Assembly: GCA_046590205.1 (NCBI GenBank)
Contig: JBKJTT010000102.1
Span: 1 to 35,930 of the forward strand
Source of the DNA: DATDEW01 sp046590205
Lineage (GTDB): Bacteria; Bacteroidota; Ignavibacteria; Palsa-1295
Length of the DNA: 35,930 bases
Reading direction: 5' to 3'
Shown: piece by piece, positions 8,946-17,874 of the stretch
Layout: every line of letters starts with the position of its first letter
How positions within the stretch are numbered: position 1 is the first letter of the stretch
Position numbers and translations under genes: made by a program
The notes under the pieces: model-generated
The model's database searches: none
Told to the model about the DNA's origin: nothing
What the model saw: the letters and a program-made list of their open reading frames with translations, nothing else

Positions 8946-9006
8946 ACGACATACAAATCGTTTTTGTCTTGAAGTCATGTGTAGATATTTAACTTAACAA
9001 ATAGAT

Positions 9007-10065
9007 ATGAAACAGTTCGTAACACTTCTTTTTCTTGGCGCCCTTATTACATTTTCAACTATCGGATGCGATAGCACCGTAGAACCAACCGAGTCAGATG
9101 AGATTAAGGTTTTGACCAATATCGGCAACAATATTATCCTTGAAATCTATCAAGACCTTGATGATGATTCAGATCCTTTAATTACTGCTGTAAAAGCACT
9201 CCGCGCTTCACAAACACAGGCGACGCTTGATGCTGCACGTCAGGCATGGCTTAATGCACGTGTACCTTTCGAGTTCGGTGAAGCGCATGAGTTCGGACCT
9301 GTAAAACAAGGTGATGTGAAGAAAAAACTTGATTTCTGGCCCACAGATATGAATGCGATTAATGCGATCACTTCAGGAACAGAGCCCATCAATCAGGCAT
9401 ATGTAGATGCTCGTCCGTATGAAGCAAAAGGATATCATGGGATGGAGTATTTGCTTTGGGGGCAAGATGCAGAAACCCCAAGACTACCCGGTTCATTTAT
9501 GCCTCGTGAGCTTGAATACCTTGAAGCACTTGCAGTAGATCATAAGTTACTTGCAGAGTGGGTTAATAACGAGTGGTCACCAGAGAGTGGTAATTTTGTA
9601 AGACATCTTATTAATGCAGGACCAAATGATAGTGTTTATAAGACTGAGTTAGCAGGCGTTCAACAGGTTGTTGACCGTCTTACTCGCATTAGCGAAGAGG
9701 TTGGGGGGGAATATCTTGGTGAACCGCTTCAGGCGCAGGACCCGCGTCAGCTTGAGTCGTATTTTAGCAATACTTCAGGACATGATTTCCATAATATACT
9801 ACTGGGTATTCAGGCAGTCTATACTGGAGTTTACGGTGTTTCAAATGACAATGGCATTTCTAAACTTGTCAGAAAAAAGAAAGCTGATCTTGATGATAGT
9901 GTCAGAGTTAAGATCACAGAATGCCTTGCAAATTATCTAAAGATTAGAGAAGATTTGAATGACCATGTTAGCAGGAGCAGTCCTGAAGCAAACGCAGCAT
10001 TAACATCGGGGCTTCAACTTCACAGAATATTTCAGGATAGAGTAAAGGTAGTTCTTTATAACTAA
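9007..10065 (+). CDS. imelysin-like lipoprotein (peptidase M75 family), copy 1
   Basis: A 352-residue lipoprotein with lipobox STIGC (Cys21), so it is probably anchored in the periplasm or outer membrane. It matches the imelysin family: a helix with AARQAWLNARVPFE (77-89) followed by EFGP, the signature GxHxxE as GYHGME (Gly142, His144, Glu147) with LLWG after it, and near the C-terminal third SYFSNTSGHDFHNILLGIQ. Imelysin-like proteins are linked to iron uptake (IrpA, the EfeO M75 domain), with the HxxE site the suspected metal site; peptidase activity is doubtful for most members. It opens a cluster with a second imelysin and a di-heme protein. A strong inverted repeat follows the stop codon. 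Confidence 0.92.
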   Translation: MKQFVTLLFLGALITFSTIGCDSTVEPTESDEIKVLTNIGNNIILEIYQDLDDDSDPLITAVKALRASQTQATLDAARQAWLNARVPFEFGEAHEFGPVKQGDVKKKLDFWPTDMNAINAITSGTEPINQAYVDARPYEAKGYHGMEYLLWGQDAETPRLPGSFMPRELEYLEALAVDHKLLAEWVNNEWSPESGNFVRHLINAGPNDSVYKTELAGVQQVVDRLTRISEEVGGEYLGEPLQAQDPRQLESYFSNTSGHDFHNILLGIQAVYTGVYGVSNDNGISKLVRKKKADLDDSVRVKITECLANYLKIREDLNDHVSRSSPEANAALTSGLQLHRIFQDRVKVVLYN

Positions 10066-10090
10066 CACCGTAGTCATATCCATCAGTGTT

Positions 10091-10120
10091 CAAAAGGTGA
10101 GCACCTGTGCTCACCTTTTG
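10091..10120 (+). terminator. perfect 14-bp inverted repeat after imelysin copy 1
   Basis: Arms 10091-10104 and 10107-10120 are perfectly complementary with only 2 nt between them, 26 nt past the stop codon. As RNA it would form a strong stem with a tetraloop and a U4 run within the arm. It may be a terminator that partly isolates the first imelysin from the rest, a 3' stabiliser, or a bidirectional protein site. The lack of a longer T-tract makes full termination uncertain. Confidence 0.6.
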
Positions 10121-10188
10121 CCCGTTTATGAGTGGAAACATTGTAGTGTTCTTCGTGTTTTTCTTATAGAGAGAACAATCATATCAAC

Positions 10189-11247
10189 ATGAAGTTATTA
10201 CGCTTAACGATTCCTTCTGTATTCCTGCTGTATTTTCTAGGCTGTACGCCCGAGAATGCTCCTATTTTGCCTCCAACTCCAGCAGAGACTCAACAGGTAA
10301 ATGAAAACTTAGCAAATAACGTAATCCTACCACTGATCTTTGAAGTAGATGTAAAAGTGGCTTCACTCAATTACTATGTAAGCCAGTTTATAGCTGACCG
10401 TAATACCATTACTCTTGATGCTGCTCGTAGTGCTTGGCGGACGGCGCATGAATGGTGGGCGGAAAGCCAGGCAATGTTCTTGGGACCAGCGCGTAAGAGC
10501 AATCTATCGGCGTTTGTAGATTCTTTCCCAGTCGTAGTTGCTGATATTGAGAAGGTTCTTGCTGAAAATCAACTCATCAATGATGACCTCATTGTTGGCT
10601 TTAGTGGCTCGCTTAAGGGATTCCATGCACTTGAGTATTTGCTCTTTGGTATTGATGGCAATAAACAAGTTTCGGACTTCACCGAGAAAGAGTTTAAGTA
10701 TATCGGAGCTGTCTCACGTGAGATGGAGCGGCTCACGCAATCGCTTCGCTATTCGTGGGACCCTGCGCATGAAAATTATGTAGGGCAGATAACAAACCCG
10801 GGTCAAAGCGGCGGAGTTTATGCAACTGATAAGGATGCTATGCGCGATCTTATTGAAGCGATGATATATGTTTGTGATGACCTCGCGGAGCGAAAGATAG
10901 GTAAACCTCTTGATATGAGTGCCGACACGCTTGAAGAATCACGGTTCAGTTCAAACTCAACAAATGATTATCGCTCGAATATACTTGGAGTTAAGTATAT
11001 GTATCAAGGAGGCAAAGAGCCGAACTCGTATGGTATATCCGGTCTTGTTGTAGCACGAAGTGGTTTTGGTCTTGATACAAAAGTATTTAATGAAATTACA
11101 AATGCTATAAATGCTATCTCTGCACTTATCCCGACGTTCTCTACGTCACTATCTGCAAAGCCGGGTGATGTTGAGAATGCTCGCACTGCTGTTCGCACGC
11201 TGAAGAATACATTGGAGATGCAGATACGACCACTCGTACTGCAATAA
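10189..11247 (+). CDS. imelysin-like lipoprotein (peptidase M75 family), copy 2
   Basis: Also 352 residues, with lipobox FLGC (Cys19) and a Pro-rich linker after it. Family marks are AARSAWRTAHEWWAESQ (78-94) followed by FLGP (97-100), GxHxxE as GFHALE (Gly144, His146, Glu149) with YLLFG, and SRFSSNSTNDYRSNILGVK in the C-terminal third, equivalent to the segment in copy 1. The two copies share architecture but differ widely in sequence, so the duplication is old. The stop is 11 nt before the di-heme gene, indicating co-transcription. Probable role: periplasmic iron- or metal-linked partner of the di-heme protein; this is inference from family and context. Confidence 0.92.
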   Translation: MKLLRLTIPSVFLLYFLGCTPENAPILPPTPAETQQVNENLANNVILPLIFEVDVKVASLNYYVSQFIADRNTITLDAARSAWRTAHEWWAESQAMFLGPARKSNLSAFVDSFPVVVADIEKVLAENQLINDDLIVGFSGSLKGFHALEYLLFGIDGNKQVSDFTEKEFKYIGAVSREMERLTQSLRYSWDPAHENYVGQITNPGQSGGVYATDKDAMRDLIEAMIYVCDDLAERKIGKPLDMSADTLEESRFSSNSTNDYRSNILGVKYMYQGGKEPNSYGISGLVVARSGFGLDTKVFNEITNAINAISALIPTFSTSLSAKPGDVENARTAVRTLKNTLEMQIRPLVLQ

Positions 11248-11258
11248 ACAACGGACGA

Positions 11259-12689
11259 ATGAAATTGTCGTTACTTAAGCATATTTCGGTTCTATTGTCA
11301 GTATCGCTAGTCGTGTTCGTTTTGTTCATAGCAGGTTGTAGTGAAGACCCAACTATTATAGATTACGGTGAACTGCACGAAGAGAATCAGCCAGATTTTG
11401 CAGAAATGGGTGGTGAACTTACAATTGATAATGCAGGTGGCGAGGCATTCTCTGAACGCGCACCGAACCTGACGGGGTTAAATTTTACACTTCATCAAGA
11501 CGGACGTACAGTATTCCGTGAGAGTTTTGTTGCGCCTCCGGCAGCGCTTTCATACGGGCTTGGTCCTCTCTATGCAAGCTCGTCATGTAATTCATGTCAT
11601 ATTTCAGGTGGCAGAGGTAAGCCTATAAACGGTGCTGAAAACCCAGAAAGCATGATGCTTCGCATAAGTATTGCTGGTGCGACCTCAACAAACGGCCCAA
11701 TGCCTGTACCTAACTTCGGTGTTATCCTTCATCCTCGTGCCACAGGAAGTATCCGTAATGAAGGGAATATTACCGTTACCTATTCTACTCTTGGCGGGAA
11801 TTTCGATGATGGCACAAGCTATACTCTTCGCAAGCCGACGTATTCGATAACAAATGCGTATTCATCACTTCTATCCGGGATCTTCACTTCTGCGCGTATT
11901 AGCCAGCCGCTCGTTGGGCTTGGGCTGCTTGAATCTATAAAGGAGAGTGACATCCTTGCAAAGGTAGATGAGAACGACGCCAATGGCGACGGCATTTCCG
12001 GTCGAGCGAATTTCGTCCATAATTATCTTACGTTTTCATCATCACTTGGTCGTTTTGGCTGGAAGGCAAATATAGCAACAGTTAACGAACAATCGGCATT
12101 TGATTTTCAACAAGGTATGGGAGTAACGGTAGGGACTGATCCATACAACTTCGAAAACTGTAAAAATCAGGTTCAAGCGACTGGAGAACTGCTTGATGAC
12201 CCTGAAGCAAAGTCCGCAGGAACACTATATCCGCTTACAGTGTACCTTAAAACAACGGCAGTGCCGAAGCGTCGCAATATGAACACTGACATTGTTCGTC
12301 GAGGGCAAAAGCTTTTTACTGATAAAGGGTGTATCAACTGCCATGTTGAGTCGTACACTACTGGCAACAGTGACGACATCGATCAACTTTGGAATCAAAA
12401 AATATACCCATACACCGACTTACTTTTGCATGATATGGGTGATGGACTTGCTGATAGTCGGACAGAGTATCTTGCTACCGGCAGAGAGTGGCGTACCCCA
12501 CCACTTTGGGGGATAGGGCTTACTCAAACAGTAAATGGTTCTGTGTATTTTTTGCATGACGGAAGAGCGCGCAATCTTGTTGAAGCAATACTCTGGCATG
12601 GCGGCGAAGCGGATTCATCGAAGAATGAATTTGTGAAGATGTCCAAACAGGATAGAGACGCGCTTATCGCATTTTTGAATTCTTTATAA
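11259..12689 (+). CDS. di-heme cytochrome c lipoprotein, DHOR (DUF1111) family
   Basis: A 476-residue lipoprotein (lipobox FIAGC, Cys27) with two c-type heme sites: CNSCH at 110-114 and CINCH at 358-362. Other family segments are FVAPPAALSYGLGPLY before the first heme, the Ca-type loop DENDANGDGISG (238-248), LLHDMGDGLADS (389-400), WRTPPLWGIG (411-420) and FLHDGRARN (431-439) with WHGGEA after it. Proteins of this group are often labelled putative thiol oxidoreductase or di-heme peroxidase; the true substrate is not established. Genes for imelysins are common neighbours. The protein needs periplasmic cytochrome c maturation, whose genes are not in the window. It sits 10 nt before the next gene. 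Confidence 0.93.
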   Translation: MKLSLLKHISVLLSVSLVVFVLFIAGCSEDPTIIDYGELHEENQPDFAEMGGELTIDNAGGEAFSERAPNLTGLNFTLHQDGRTVFRESFVAPPAALSYGLGPLYASSSCNSCHISGGRGKPINGAENPESMMLRISIAGATSTNGPMPVPNFGVILHPRATGSIRNEGNITVTYSTLGGNFDDGTSYTLRKPTYSITNAYSSLLSGIFTSARISQPLVGLGLLESIKESDILAKVDENDANGDGISGRANFVHNYLTFSSSLGRFGWKANIATVNEQSAFDFQQGMGVTVGTDPYNFENCKNQVQATGELLDDPEAKSAGTLYPLTVYLKTTAVPKRRNMNTDIVRRGQKLFTDKGCINCHVESYTTGNSDDIDQLWNQKIYPYTDLLLHDMGDGLADSRTEYLATGREWRTPPLWGIGLTQTVNGSVYFLHDGRARNLVEAILWHGGEADSSKNEFVKMSKQDRDALIAFLNSL

Positions 12690-12699
12690 GGAGACAGCC

Positions 12700-13197
12700 A
12701 TGAAAACTTATCTTTTGCTTGCTCTATTAATCGTAGTATGCGCCGTTAATGCATACGCGCAAGGAGGCATCGGGAAAATGCCTCGTGAAGACATCGTTAT
12801 GCTTCGTGCTACGGTTCGCGACTCTCTATCGGACGAGGTCTATAACAAGGTCACACAGCTTAAAACCTATGCACTTAATGATATGACCGATAGCGCAACA
12901 GTGCTCATTGTTCATAACGGCGGCACATCCAAAGAAGGACGTTGGGCACGAGCAGTCAATATGCAGAACCCGGAAGAAGCGGCTCGTGCGGCCGTGCTCA
13001 TCTCAAAACTCAAGACCATGTTCACCGAGCTTCCTGATATGGTCAAGGAATACTTCGCTGTATTCAAGGACAAAGATAATCCTGCCGGACAAAAACTTCT
13101 GTACCAGATATCGCGAACGAACGGAAAAGCAAAGAAGATGACAAGCTTTACGTTCTATCCCGTCGGAGATGTGATGATGCTCGGCGAGATAAACTAA
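12700..13197 (+). CDS. small secreted protein of unknown function in the imelysin cluster
   Basis: A 165-residue protein with a clear signal peptide (MKTYLLLALLIVVCAVNAYA, cleavage before Gln21). The mature part is about 145 residues, mixed alpha/beta, with no cysteine and no recognised motif. It contains VLIVHNGGTSKEGRW (about 68-82) and an ARAAVLISKLKTMF helix. A strong AAGGAG ribosome site lies 7-8 nt before the ATG, better than those of its neighbours, which may mean high expression. It is 10 nt after the di-heme gene and 18 nt before the glycosyltransferase, so it closes the imelysin cluster. Function unknown; a periplasmic partner of the di-heme protein is a guess from position. Confidence 0.8.
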   Translation: MKTYLLLALLIVVCAVNAYAQGGIGKMPREDIVMLRATVRDSLSDEVYNKVTQLKTYALNDMTDSATVLIVHNGGTSKEGRWARAVNMQNPEEAARAAVLISKLKTMFTELPDMVKEYFAVFKDKDNPAGQKLLYQISRTNGKAKKMTSFTFYPVGDVMMLGEIN

Positions 13198-13215
13198 CCG
13201 AAAGTACTTCGATAG

Positions 13216-14223
13216 ATGAAGATAACTTTCGTCGGACCTGCAATCTCGCGTTTTGTCCAGAACGATATTCATATTCTCTCTCGTGAGCATGAGCTGACTG
13301 TTATAGACTCCGCAATGGGGCGCGGAAGGAGCGCGGTTCTTAATCTTATTAAACTTCACCTTAAAATCATTGCATCATTGGTTCGTACCGATGCAGTGTT
13401 TTATTGGTTTGCTGATTACTATACATATTTACCAACTCTTGTGGCAAAGCTCTTCCGTAAGAAGACATTCGTTATCGCGGGTGGCTTTGATGTTGCATAC
13501 ATTCCCGAAGTTAAAAGTGGCGCGAGAACACGGAAGGGAAGATGGTTTATGGTGAGGAACACATTTCGCTCAGTGCATCGTATTTTTCCCGTTAGTAACT
13601 ACGCACTTTCGATGCTAAAAAGTAGCGTCCCCGATCATGCTCCAGCTACTGTCATCTATAATGCTGTGGATACATCTCGTTTTCTTTTCACGGATGGTGA
13701 GCGTAAGAATAGTACTCTTACAGTTACACAGCTTGATACTGTTCTCGATTATCGGCTTAAGGGAATAGATGTTTTCATGAAATCTGCAGCCAATATACCT
13801 GGCATCTCTTTCGAGCTAATTGGGATTAGAGGTCCCGCACTTGAGTATGCCCGATTAGAAGCGAAAGATTTGTCAAATGTATTGATCGTTGAGGGGCCTG
13901 TCGAGTTTGCATATCTCTTGGATAAATATCAAACTGCGTCCGCTTACTGCCAGCTCTCGATGGATGAATCATTCGGAGTTGCAACGGCGGAAGCAATGAG
14001 CTGCGGCTGTATCCCTGTTGTATCGCAAGTACCATCTCTTGAAGAAGTGACTGGAGGGACTGGATATGTTGTTTCTCGTGAAAACATTGAGGAAGTTTGT
14101 ACGGCAATAAGGGCAACATTTACTGCACCTATTGAAGCAAGGAAACGAGCAAGTGAATATGTTCGTAAGTTTGATATTTCTGAACGTGCAAAACAACTTC
14201 TTGAGGCAGTAAGGCAGGCGTGA
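13216..14223 (+). CDS. GT4-like glycosyltransferase
   Basis: A 335-residue GT-B fold glycosyltransferase without signal peptide. The C-terminal half has the retaining-GT signature ESFGVATAE (Glu251 and Glu259), followed by AMSCGCIPVVS and VTGGTGYVV, which bind the nucleotide sugar. The N-terminal half has AGGFDVAY (88-95) and FPVSNYA (124-130), common in GT4 members. It most likely adds a sugar to a surface polysaccharide or lipid-linked glycan at the cytoplasmic membrane; donor and acceptor are unknown. Its stop TGA overlaps the GTG start of the flippase gene, so the two are coupled and probably serve one glycan. Confidence 0.9.
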   Translation: MKITFVGPAISRFVQNDIHILSREHELTVIDSAMGRGRSAVLNLIKLHLKIIASLVRTDAVFYWFADYYTYLPTLVAKLFRKKTFVIAGGFDVAYIPEVKSGARTRKGRWFMVRNTFRSVHRIFPVSNYALSMLKSSVPDHAPATVIYNAVDTSRFLFTDGERKNSTLTVTQLDTVLDYRLKGIDVFMKSAANIPGISFELIGIRGPALEYARLEAKDLSNVLIVEGPVEFAYLLDKYQTASAYCQLSMDESFGVATAEAMSCGCIPVVSQVPSLEEVTGGTGYVVSRENIEEVCTAIRATFTAPIEARKRASEYVRKFDISERAKQLLEAVRQA

Positions 14224-15536
14224 AATTCAGCGAACATATAGGCAAGGGCGCATGGGGGTTCGGCTCGAAGCTGATGCCAGCGATATATGGCATCGTCACT
14301 GTCCTTGTTATTAAGTCTCTGGTGAAGGAAGAATACGGTGAACTTGCACTCTTCCAGCAGATATTCACCATGATATTCACCTTCAGCGATAATTTTGCAT
14401 TGCAAGCCATTGTGAAGTTCGGTGTTGATGTTGATAATGATCTACATGAGCTTCTTTCTGCGTCCTCAATACTTTTTTTCAGCTTCTTGTTCTTTTCTAT
14501 CGGACTGCTTACGTTGGCCTCAGAGCCAATTGGAAAACTACTTAACAGTACAGCGCTTCCATCACTCATGCCATATCTTCTGATGCTTGTGGTAGTGACA
14601 ATACCAAGAGTCCTCTTTGCGAAGGTATTTCAGATGCGCTTCCATACCAAAGAGTTATTCTTTGTTGAGATGGTAAATTATGGTGGCGCAAGCATCGTCA
14701 TTGTCGTGTTTTCAATAATGGGTTTATTGCATAGCGCATTAGATGTCATCCATATCACAATTATCGCAGGTGGTGCGAGTTCTATTCTTGCTATGATACT
14801 TGCTCGTGATGTAAGGCTCTGGAAGATGCGTTACTCCAAAAGCATGTTAAAAAAGATATTCGCTTTTACACGGCATCAGACTGCTACCGGAACTGTCCAT
14901 GTAGCGCAGCAGAATCTTGATGGATTTATTATCCCCGCATTCTTAGGTATTGAAGCTTTAGCTAACTACACTGCGGCTAAAATGTTCTTCCGTGGTTTTG
15001 ATGTTTTGCGTGAAACACAAGGAATGTTCGTCTTTCCGGCGACAAGTAAGTATCACGCAAAGGGGGAATACGGTACCCTAAAAAAGATTATAGAGAAAGC
15101 AACGAGCTTTTCGTATCTTGCAATGGTACCGCTCTCGGTACTTCTTGCTATTCTTGCTCCGCATATATTCCATCTGCTCTACGGCAATAAGTATGACGAT
15201 AGTATTCTAATCTTCCGAGTCCTTCTGATTTCGAGTGCATTTGTGCCGATGGTAATGGTCGGGATGTCCTCGCTTGTCGGGATGGGAAAAGTACAATCAG
15301 TCTTTAAGATCATTACATTTTCACTTATTTTGAACGCTGTAGCAGCATTAACTCTCGTCCCTTCGATGGGGACAACTGGTGCTGCGCTAAGCTTCTCACT
15401 GGCAATGCTGCTTCAATCAGTGTTTGTTTATCGAGCGGTCAAGAGTGAAGTCCCGATCGAACTTTCCAAAATGTTTTTTAGAGGAATTACCGATGCGAAG
15501 AACTTTCTGGCCGAAAGAAAGTTAAAGAAGAACTAA
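14220..15536 (+). CDS. polysaccharide flippase (Wzx/MATE-like, MOP superfamily)
   Basis: A 438-residue integral membrane protein with about 12 predicted membrane segments, matching the polysaccharide biosynthesis/oligosaccharide flippase fold. It begins with KGAWGFGSKLMPAIYG and has an amphipathic loop at about 210-225 followed by GFIIPAFLGIEALANYTAAKMF, a typical segment of the family near the middle of the chain. It would move an undecaprenyl-linked oligosaccharide across the inner membrane. The start codon is GTG at 14220, inside the stop of the glycosyltransferase gene (GTGA). No polymerase (Wzy) is present nearby, so the glycan system is incomplete within this window. Confidence 0.88.
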   Translation: MKFSEHIGKGAWGFGSKLMPAIYGIVTVLVIKSLVKEEYGELALFQQIFTMIFTFSDNFALQAIVKFGVDVDNDLHELLSASSILFFSFLFFSIGLLTLASEPIGKLLNSTALPSLMPYLLMLVVVTIPRVLFAKVFQMRFHTKELFFVEMVNYGGASIVIVVFSIMGLLHSALDVIHITIIAGGASSILAMILARDVRLWKMRYSKSMLKKIFAFTRHQTATGTVHVAQQNLDGFIIPAFLGIEALANYTAAKMFFRGFDVLRETQGMFVFPATSKYHAKGEYGTLKKIIEKATSFSYLAMVPLSVLLAILAPHIFHLLYGNKYDDSILIFRVLLISSAFVPMVMVGMSSLVGMGKVQSVFKIITFSLILNAVAALTLVPSMGTTGAALSFSLAMLLQSVFVYRAVKSEVPIELSKMFFRGITDAKNFLAERKLKKN

Positions 15537-15548
15537 AACGAACAGATT

Positions 15549-16304
15549 TTGCTACTTGCTATCATTCTTTCAGTCGTAACAGCATTTGCCCAATGGGGCG
15601 GCGGCTTGCTTGCTATTCGCGCCAAACACTTCCCACATTGGTGGGAGCGGACTCTGCTCGCCCTTGGCGCGGGCTTCCTGATTGCCCTTGTGTTTTTAGA
15701 GCTTATCCCTGAAAGCTTTGAACTCACGCAAGACCATGAGATGTCAGTTCTCGCTATGCTTATCGGATTTTCTGTTCTTCACTTCTTTGAGCATACCTTT
15801 GTAGAGCATTTCCACTTTGGAGAGGAGACGCATGCTCATCACCATGACCATGACTTTCCTCACACATCTCCATTTGGTGCTGTAGGTGGATTAGCACTCC
15901 ACTCATTGTTTGATGGTATGGCTATTGGGTCAATTGCAAGTGTACATTCAGAACTTGGCGTTCTCATTGCTGCGGCTATTATTCTTCATAAAGTACCCGA
16001 AGGAATGACCGTTGCAAGTATAATGATGATGGGGAAGAAATCAGAAAAGCAGACGATGATGGCTACGTTCTTGCTCGGACTTTCCACAATCGTAGGTGCG
16101 CTCATTGCTCTATTTGCTATTAACATCAACGAAAGCGTCATGGGCTTTATGTTCGCCTTCAGCGCAGGTGCTGCACTCTATGTCGGTGCATGTGATCTTA
16201 TTCCCGAGATAAATAAGACGCGCGGCAGGGTTGCCCCACTTCTTGTATTCTTAGGTATGATGCTTTTTTATGTGAGTATGCTCATCATCGGACACAGCCA
16301 CTGA
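15549..16304 (+). CDS. ZIP family divalent metal transporter
   Basis: A 251-residue membrane protein of the ZIP family, which brings Zn, Fe or Mn into the cytoplasm. Hallmarks are HSLFDG (His118, Asp122) in the fourth membrane segment and HKVPEG (His147, Glu151) in the fifth, forming the metal site, and a histidine-rich cytoplasmic loop at 87-105 with HAHHHDHD. The reading frame has an in-frame stop at the end of the previous gene and no ATG nearby, so TTG at 15549 is the best start. It lies 12 nt after the flippase and 1 nt before plsC. The downstream KdsA is of the metal-dependent type, which may explain its place here. Confidence 0.92.
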   Translation: MLLAIILSVVTAFAQWGGGLLAIRAKHFPHWWERTLLALGAGFLIALVFLELIPESFELTQDHEMSVLAMLIGFSVLHFFEHTFVEHFHFGEETHAHHHDHDFPHTSPFGAVGGLALHSLFDGMAIGSIASVHSELGVLIAAAIILHKVPEGMTVASIMMMGKKSEKQTMMATFLLGLSTIVGALIALFAININESVMGFMFAFSAGAALYVGACDLIPEINKTRGRVAPLLVFLGMMLFYVSMLIIGHSH

Positions 16305-16305
16305 G

Positions 16306-17004
16306 ATGCGCATCGTTTCCCTTATTCTCTTTATCATTACTACGATCGTACTATCGATTGTCTCAATACCTGTCGCCATTCTTCATAGAAGCGGGAAAGG
16401 ATATTTATTCCTTGCACGATTGTGGTCGAAGATATTCTTGTTCCTTTTTGGTGTGAAGGTAACAGTAATCGGTACGGAACATCTTTCAAAAGATAAGCCC
16501 TATGTTTTTTGTGCAAATCATTCGAGCTACACCGATATTCCTGTTCTTTTAGCTTCAATTCCGATAGATGTGCGGCTTATCTTGCGCAAAAGTTTGACAA
16601 GAATCCCTATCTGGGGCTGGGCACTTTTGGCAAGCCCGATGATAATTATTGATCTTTCTAATCCATCAAAGGCAAAACGAACGCTTGAAAAAGCAGTGCA
16701 GGTAATTCGAGGTGGTGCGTCAGTTTTACTTTTCCCGGAGGGTACTCGCACACATGACGGCAATCTACAGCCCTTCAAACGTGGGGCATTCCAAATGGCA
16801 TACAAAGGTGGAGTCGAAGTTGTGCCTGTTGTACTAAAGGGTACGTTCGAGTTTCTTCCACGCATGGAAAATCTTCCAAAAAGAGGCAGCCAGATCACTG
16901 TTACTATCTGCAAACCACTACATGTTGACACTTTACTAACCACAGACCGAGAACGCGAAGCAGACCTGATGCGACGGACAGAGGAAGCAATCAGGCAGAT
17001 GTAG
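16306..17004 (+). CDS. plsC: 1-acylglycerol-3-phosphate acyltransferase (PlsC family)
   Basis: A 232-residue membrane-associated acyltransferase. It has an N-terminal membrane segment (about 1-24), the catalytic HX4D box as NHSSYTD (His72, Asp77), and the glycerol-phosphate binding block FPEGTRTHDG (Glu145, Gly146, Thr147). The third conserved region, PFKRGAFQMA, follows, then VVPVVLKGT. It converts lysophosphatidic acid to phosphatidic acid using acyl-ACP or acyl-CoA; a role in modifying another lipid cannot be excluded. Its start is 1 nt past the ZIP stop codon. A 39-nt gap to kdsA has no terminator, so the envelope operon probably continues. Confidence 0.93.
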   Translation: MRIVSLILFIITTIVLSIVSIPVAILHRSGKGYLFLARLWSKIFLFLFGVKVTVIGTEHLSKDKPYVFCANHSSYTDIPVLLASIPIDVRLILRKSLTRIPIWGWALLASPMIIIDLSNPSKAKRTLEKAVQVIRGGASVLLFPEGTRTHDGNLQPFKRGAFQMAYKGGVEVVPVVLKGTFEFLPRMENLPKRGSQITVTICKPLHVDTLLTTDREREADLMRRTEEAIRQM

Positions 17005-17043
17005 TCGTCAAATCATTAAGAGTATCCTGCTGTTATAGAAGTC

Positions 17044-17874
17044 ATGCAATCTGTTACAATCCTTTCACCAAGTGGCTTGCGAAGCGTCAGTTTTGGCGGC
17101 AATGAACGATTTCCTGTTATTGCTGGACCCTGTGTCGTTGAATCCGAAGAACTGCTAATTACCGTTGCCAGAGAACTTATCACGTTGCAAGAACGACTTC
17201 CTGTCGCTTTTGTCTTTAAGGCATCGTATCGGAAAGCAAATCGCACAAGCAGTTCGAGTTTTACAGGCATCGGTGATGAAAAAGCACTTTCGCTGCTCGC
17301 GAAGATAAAAAAGGAGTTTGATCTGCCGATACTTACTGATGCCCACTCACCCGAAGAGTGTGAAATGGCTTCAGAAGTGTGTGACATTTTACAAATCCCC
17401 GCATTTCTCTCTCGTCAGACAGAACTACTAAACGCTGCGGCTAAGACAGGGCGAGTTGTGAATATCAAAAAAGCACAGTTCATGTCTCCATACGATATGC
17501 AATTTGCAAAACAAAAAGTTCTTGATACAGGAAATACGAATGTGTTATTAACCGAACGCGGATCATCATTTGGTTACGGCGATCTCGTTGTGGATATGCG
17601 TTCGCTTGAGATCATGAAAGAGTTTGGCTCACCTATAGTTTATGATGCAACCCACTCCGTCCAGAAACCAAGCCAAAACGGCATCTCCGGCGGCGACCGC
17701 AGATTTATTCCCGCCCTTGCACGCGCTGCAGTAGCAGTTGGTGTGAACGGATTATTCATCGAAACACATCCTGACCCTGCACATGCAAAAAGCGATGCAG
17801 CGTCGCAACTTCCATTACAAGAACTTGGTGGTTTGCTTGAAGGTCTTATTCGTATCCGTGAAGCGATAGCATGA
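17044..17874 (+). CDS. kdsA: 3-deoxy-8-phosphooctulonate synthase, metal-dependent type
   Basis: Condenses arabinose 5-phosphate with phosphoenolpyruvate to Kdo 8-phosphate, the first committed step of the Kdo inner core of LPS. The 276-residue TIM barrel carries IAGPCVVES (26-34), FKASYRKANRTS, LTERGSSFGYGDLVVD (169-184), DATHSVQKPS (201-210) and FIETHPDP (238-245). Cys30, His204, Glu240 and Asp251 fit the four metal ligands known for the Aquifex enzyme (Cys11, His185, Glu222, Asp233) with near-identical spacing, so this is the metal-dependent class, not the E. coli Asn type. The stop overlaps the next ATG by 4 nt (ATGA). Confidence 0.97.
   Translation: MQSVTILSPSGLRSVSFGGNERFPVIAGPCVVESEELLITVARELITLQERLPVAFVFKASYRKANRTSSSSFTGIGDEKALSLLAKIKKEFDLPILTDAHSPEECEMASEVCDILQIPAFLSRQTELLNAAAKTGRVVNIKKAQFMSPYDMQFAKQKVLDTGNTNVLLTERGSSFGYGDLVVDMRSLEIMKEFGSPIVYDATHSVQKPSQNGISGGDRRFIPALARAAVAVGVNGLFIETHPDPAHAKSDAASQLPLQELGGLLEGLIRIREAIA

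Noticed and set aside
8833..9006. Fur box controlling the imelysin cluster
   Set aside because: Iron regulation is plausible, but no site close to the Fur consensus is visible; only unrelated short palindromes are present.
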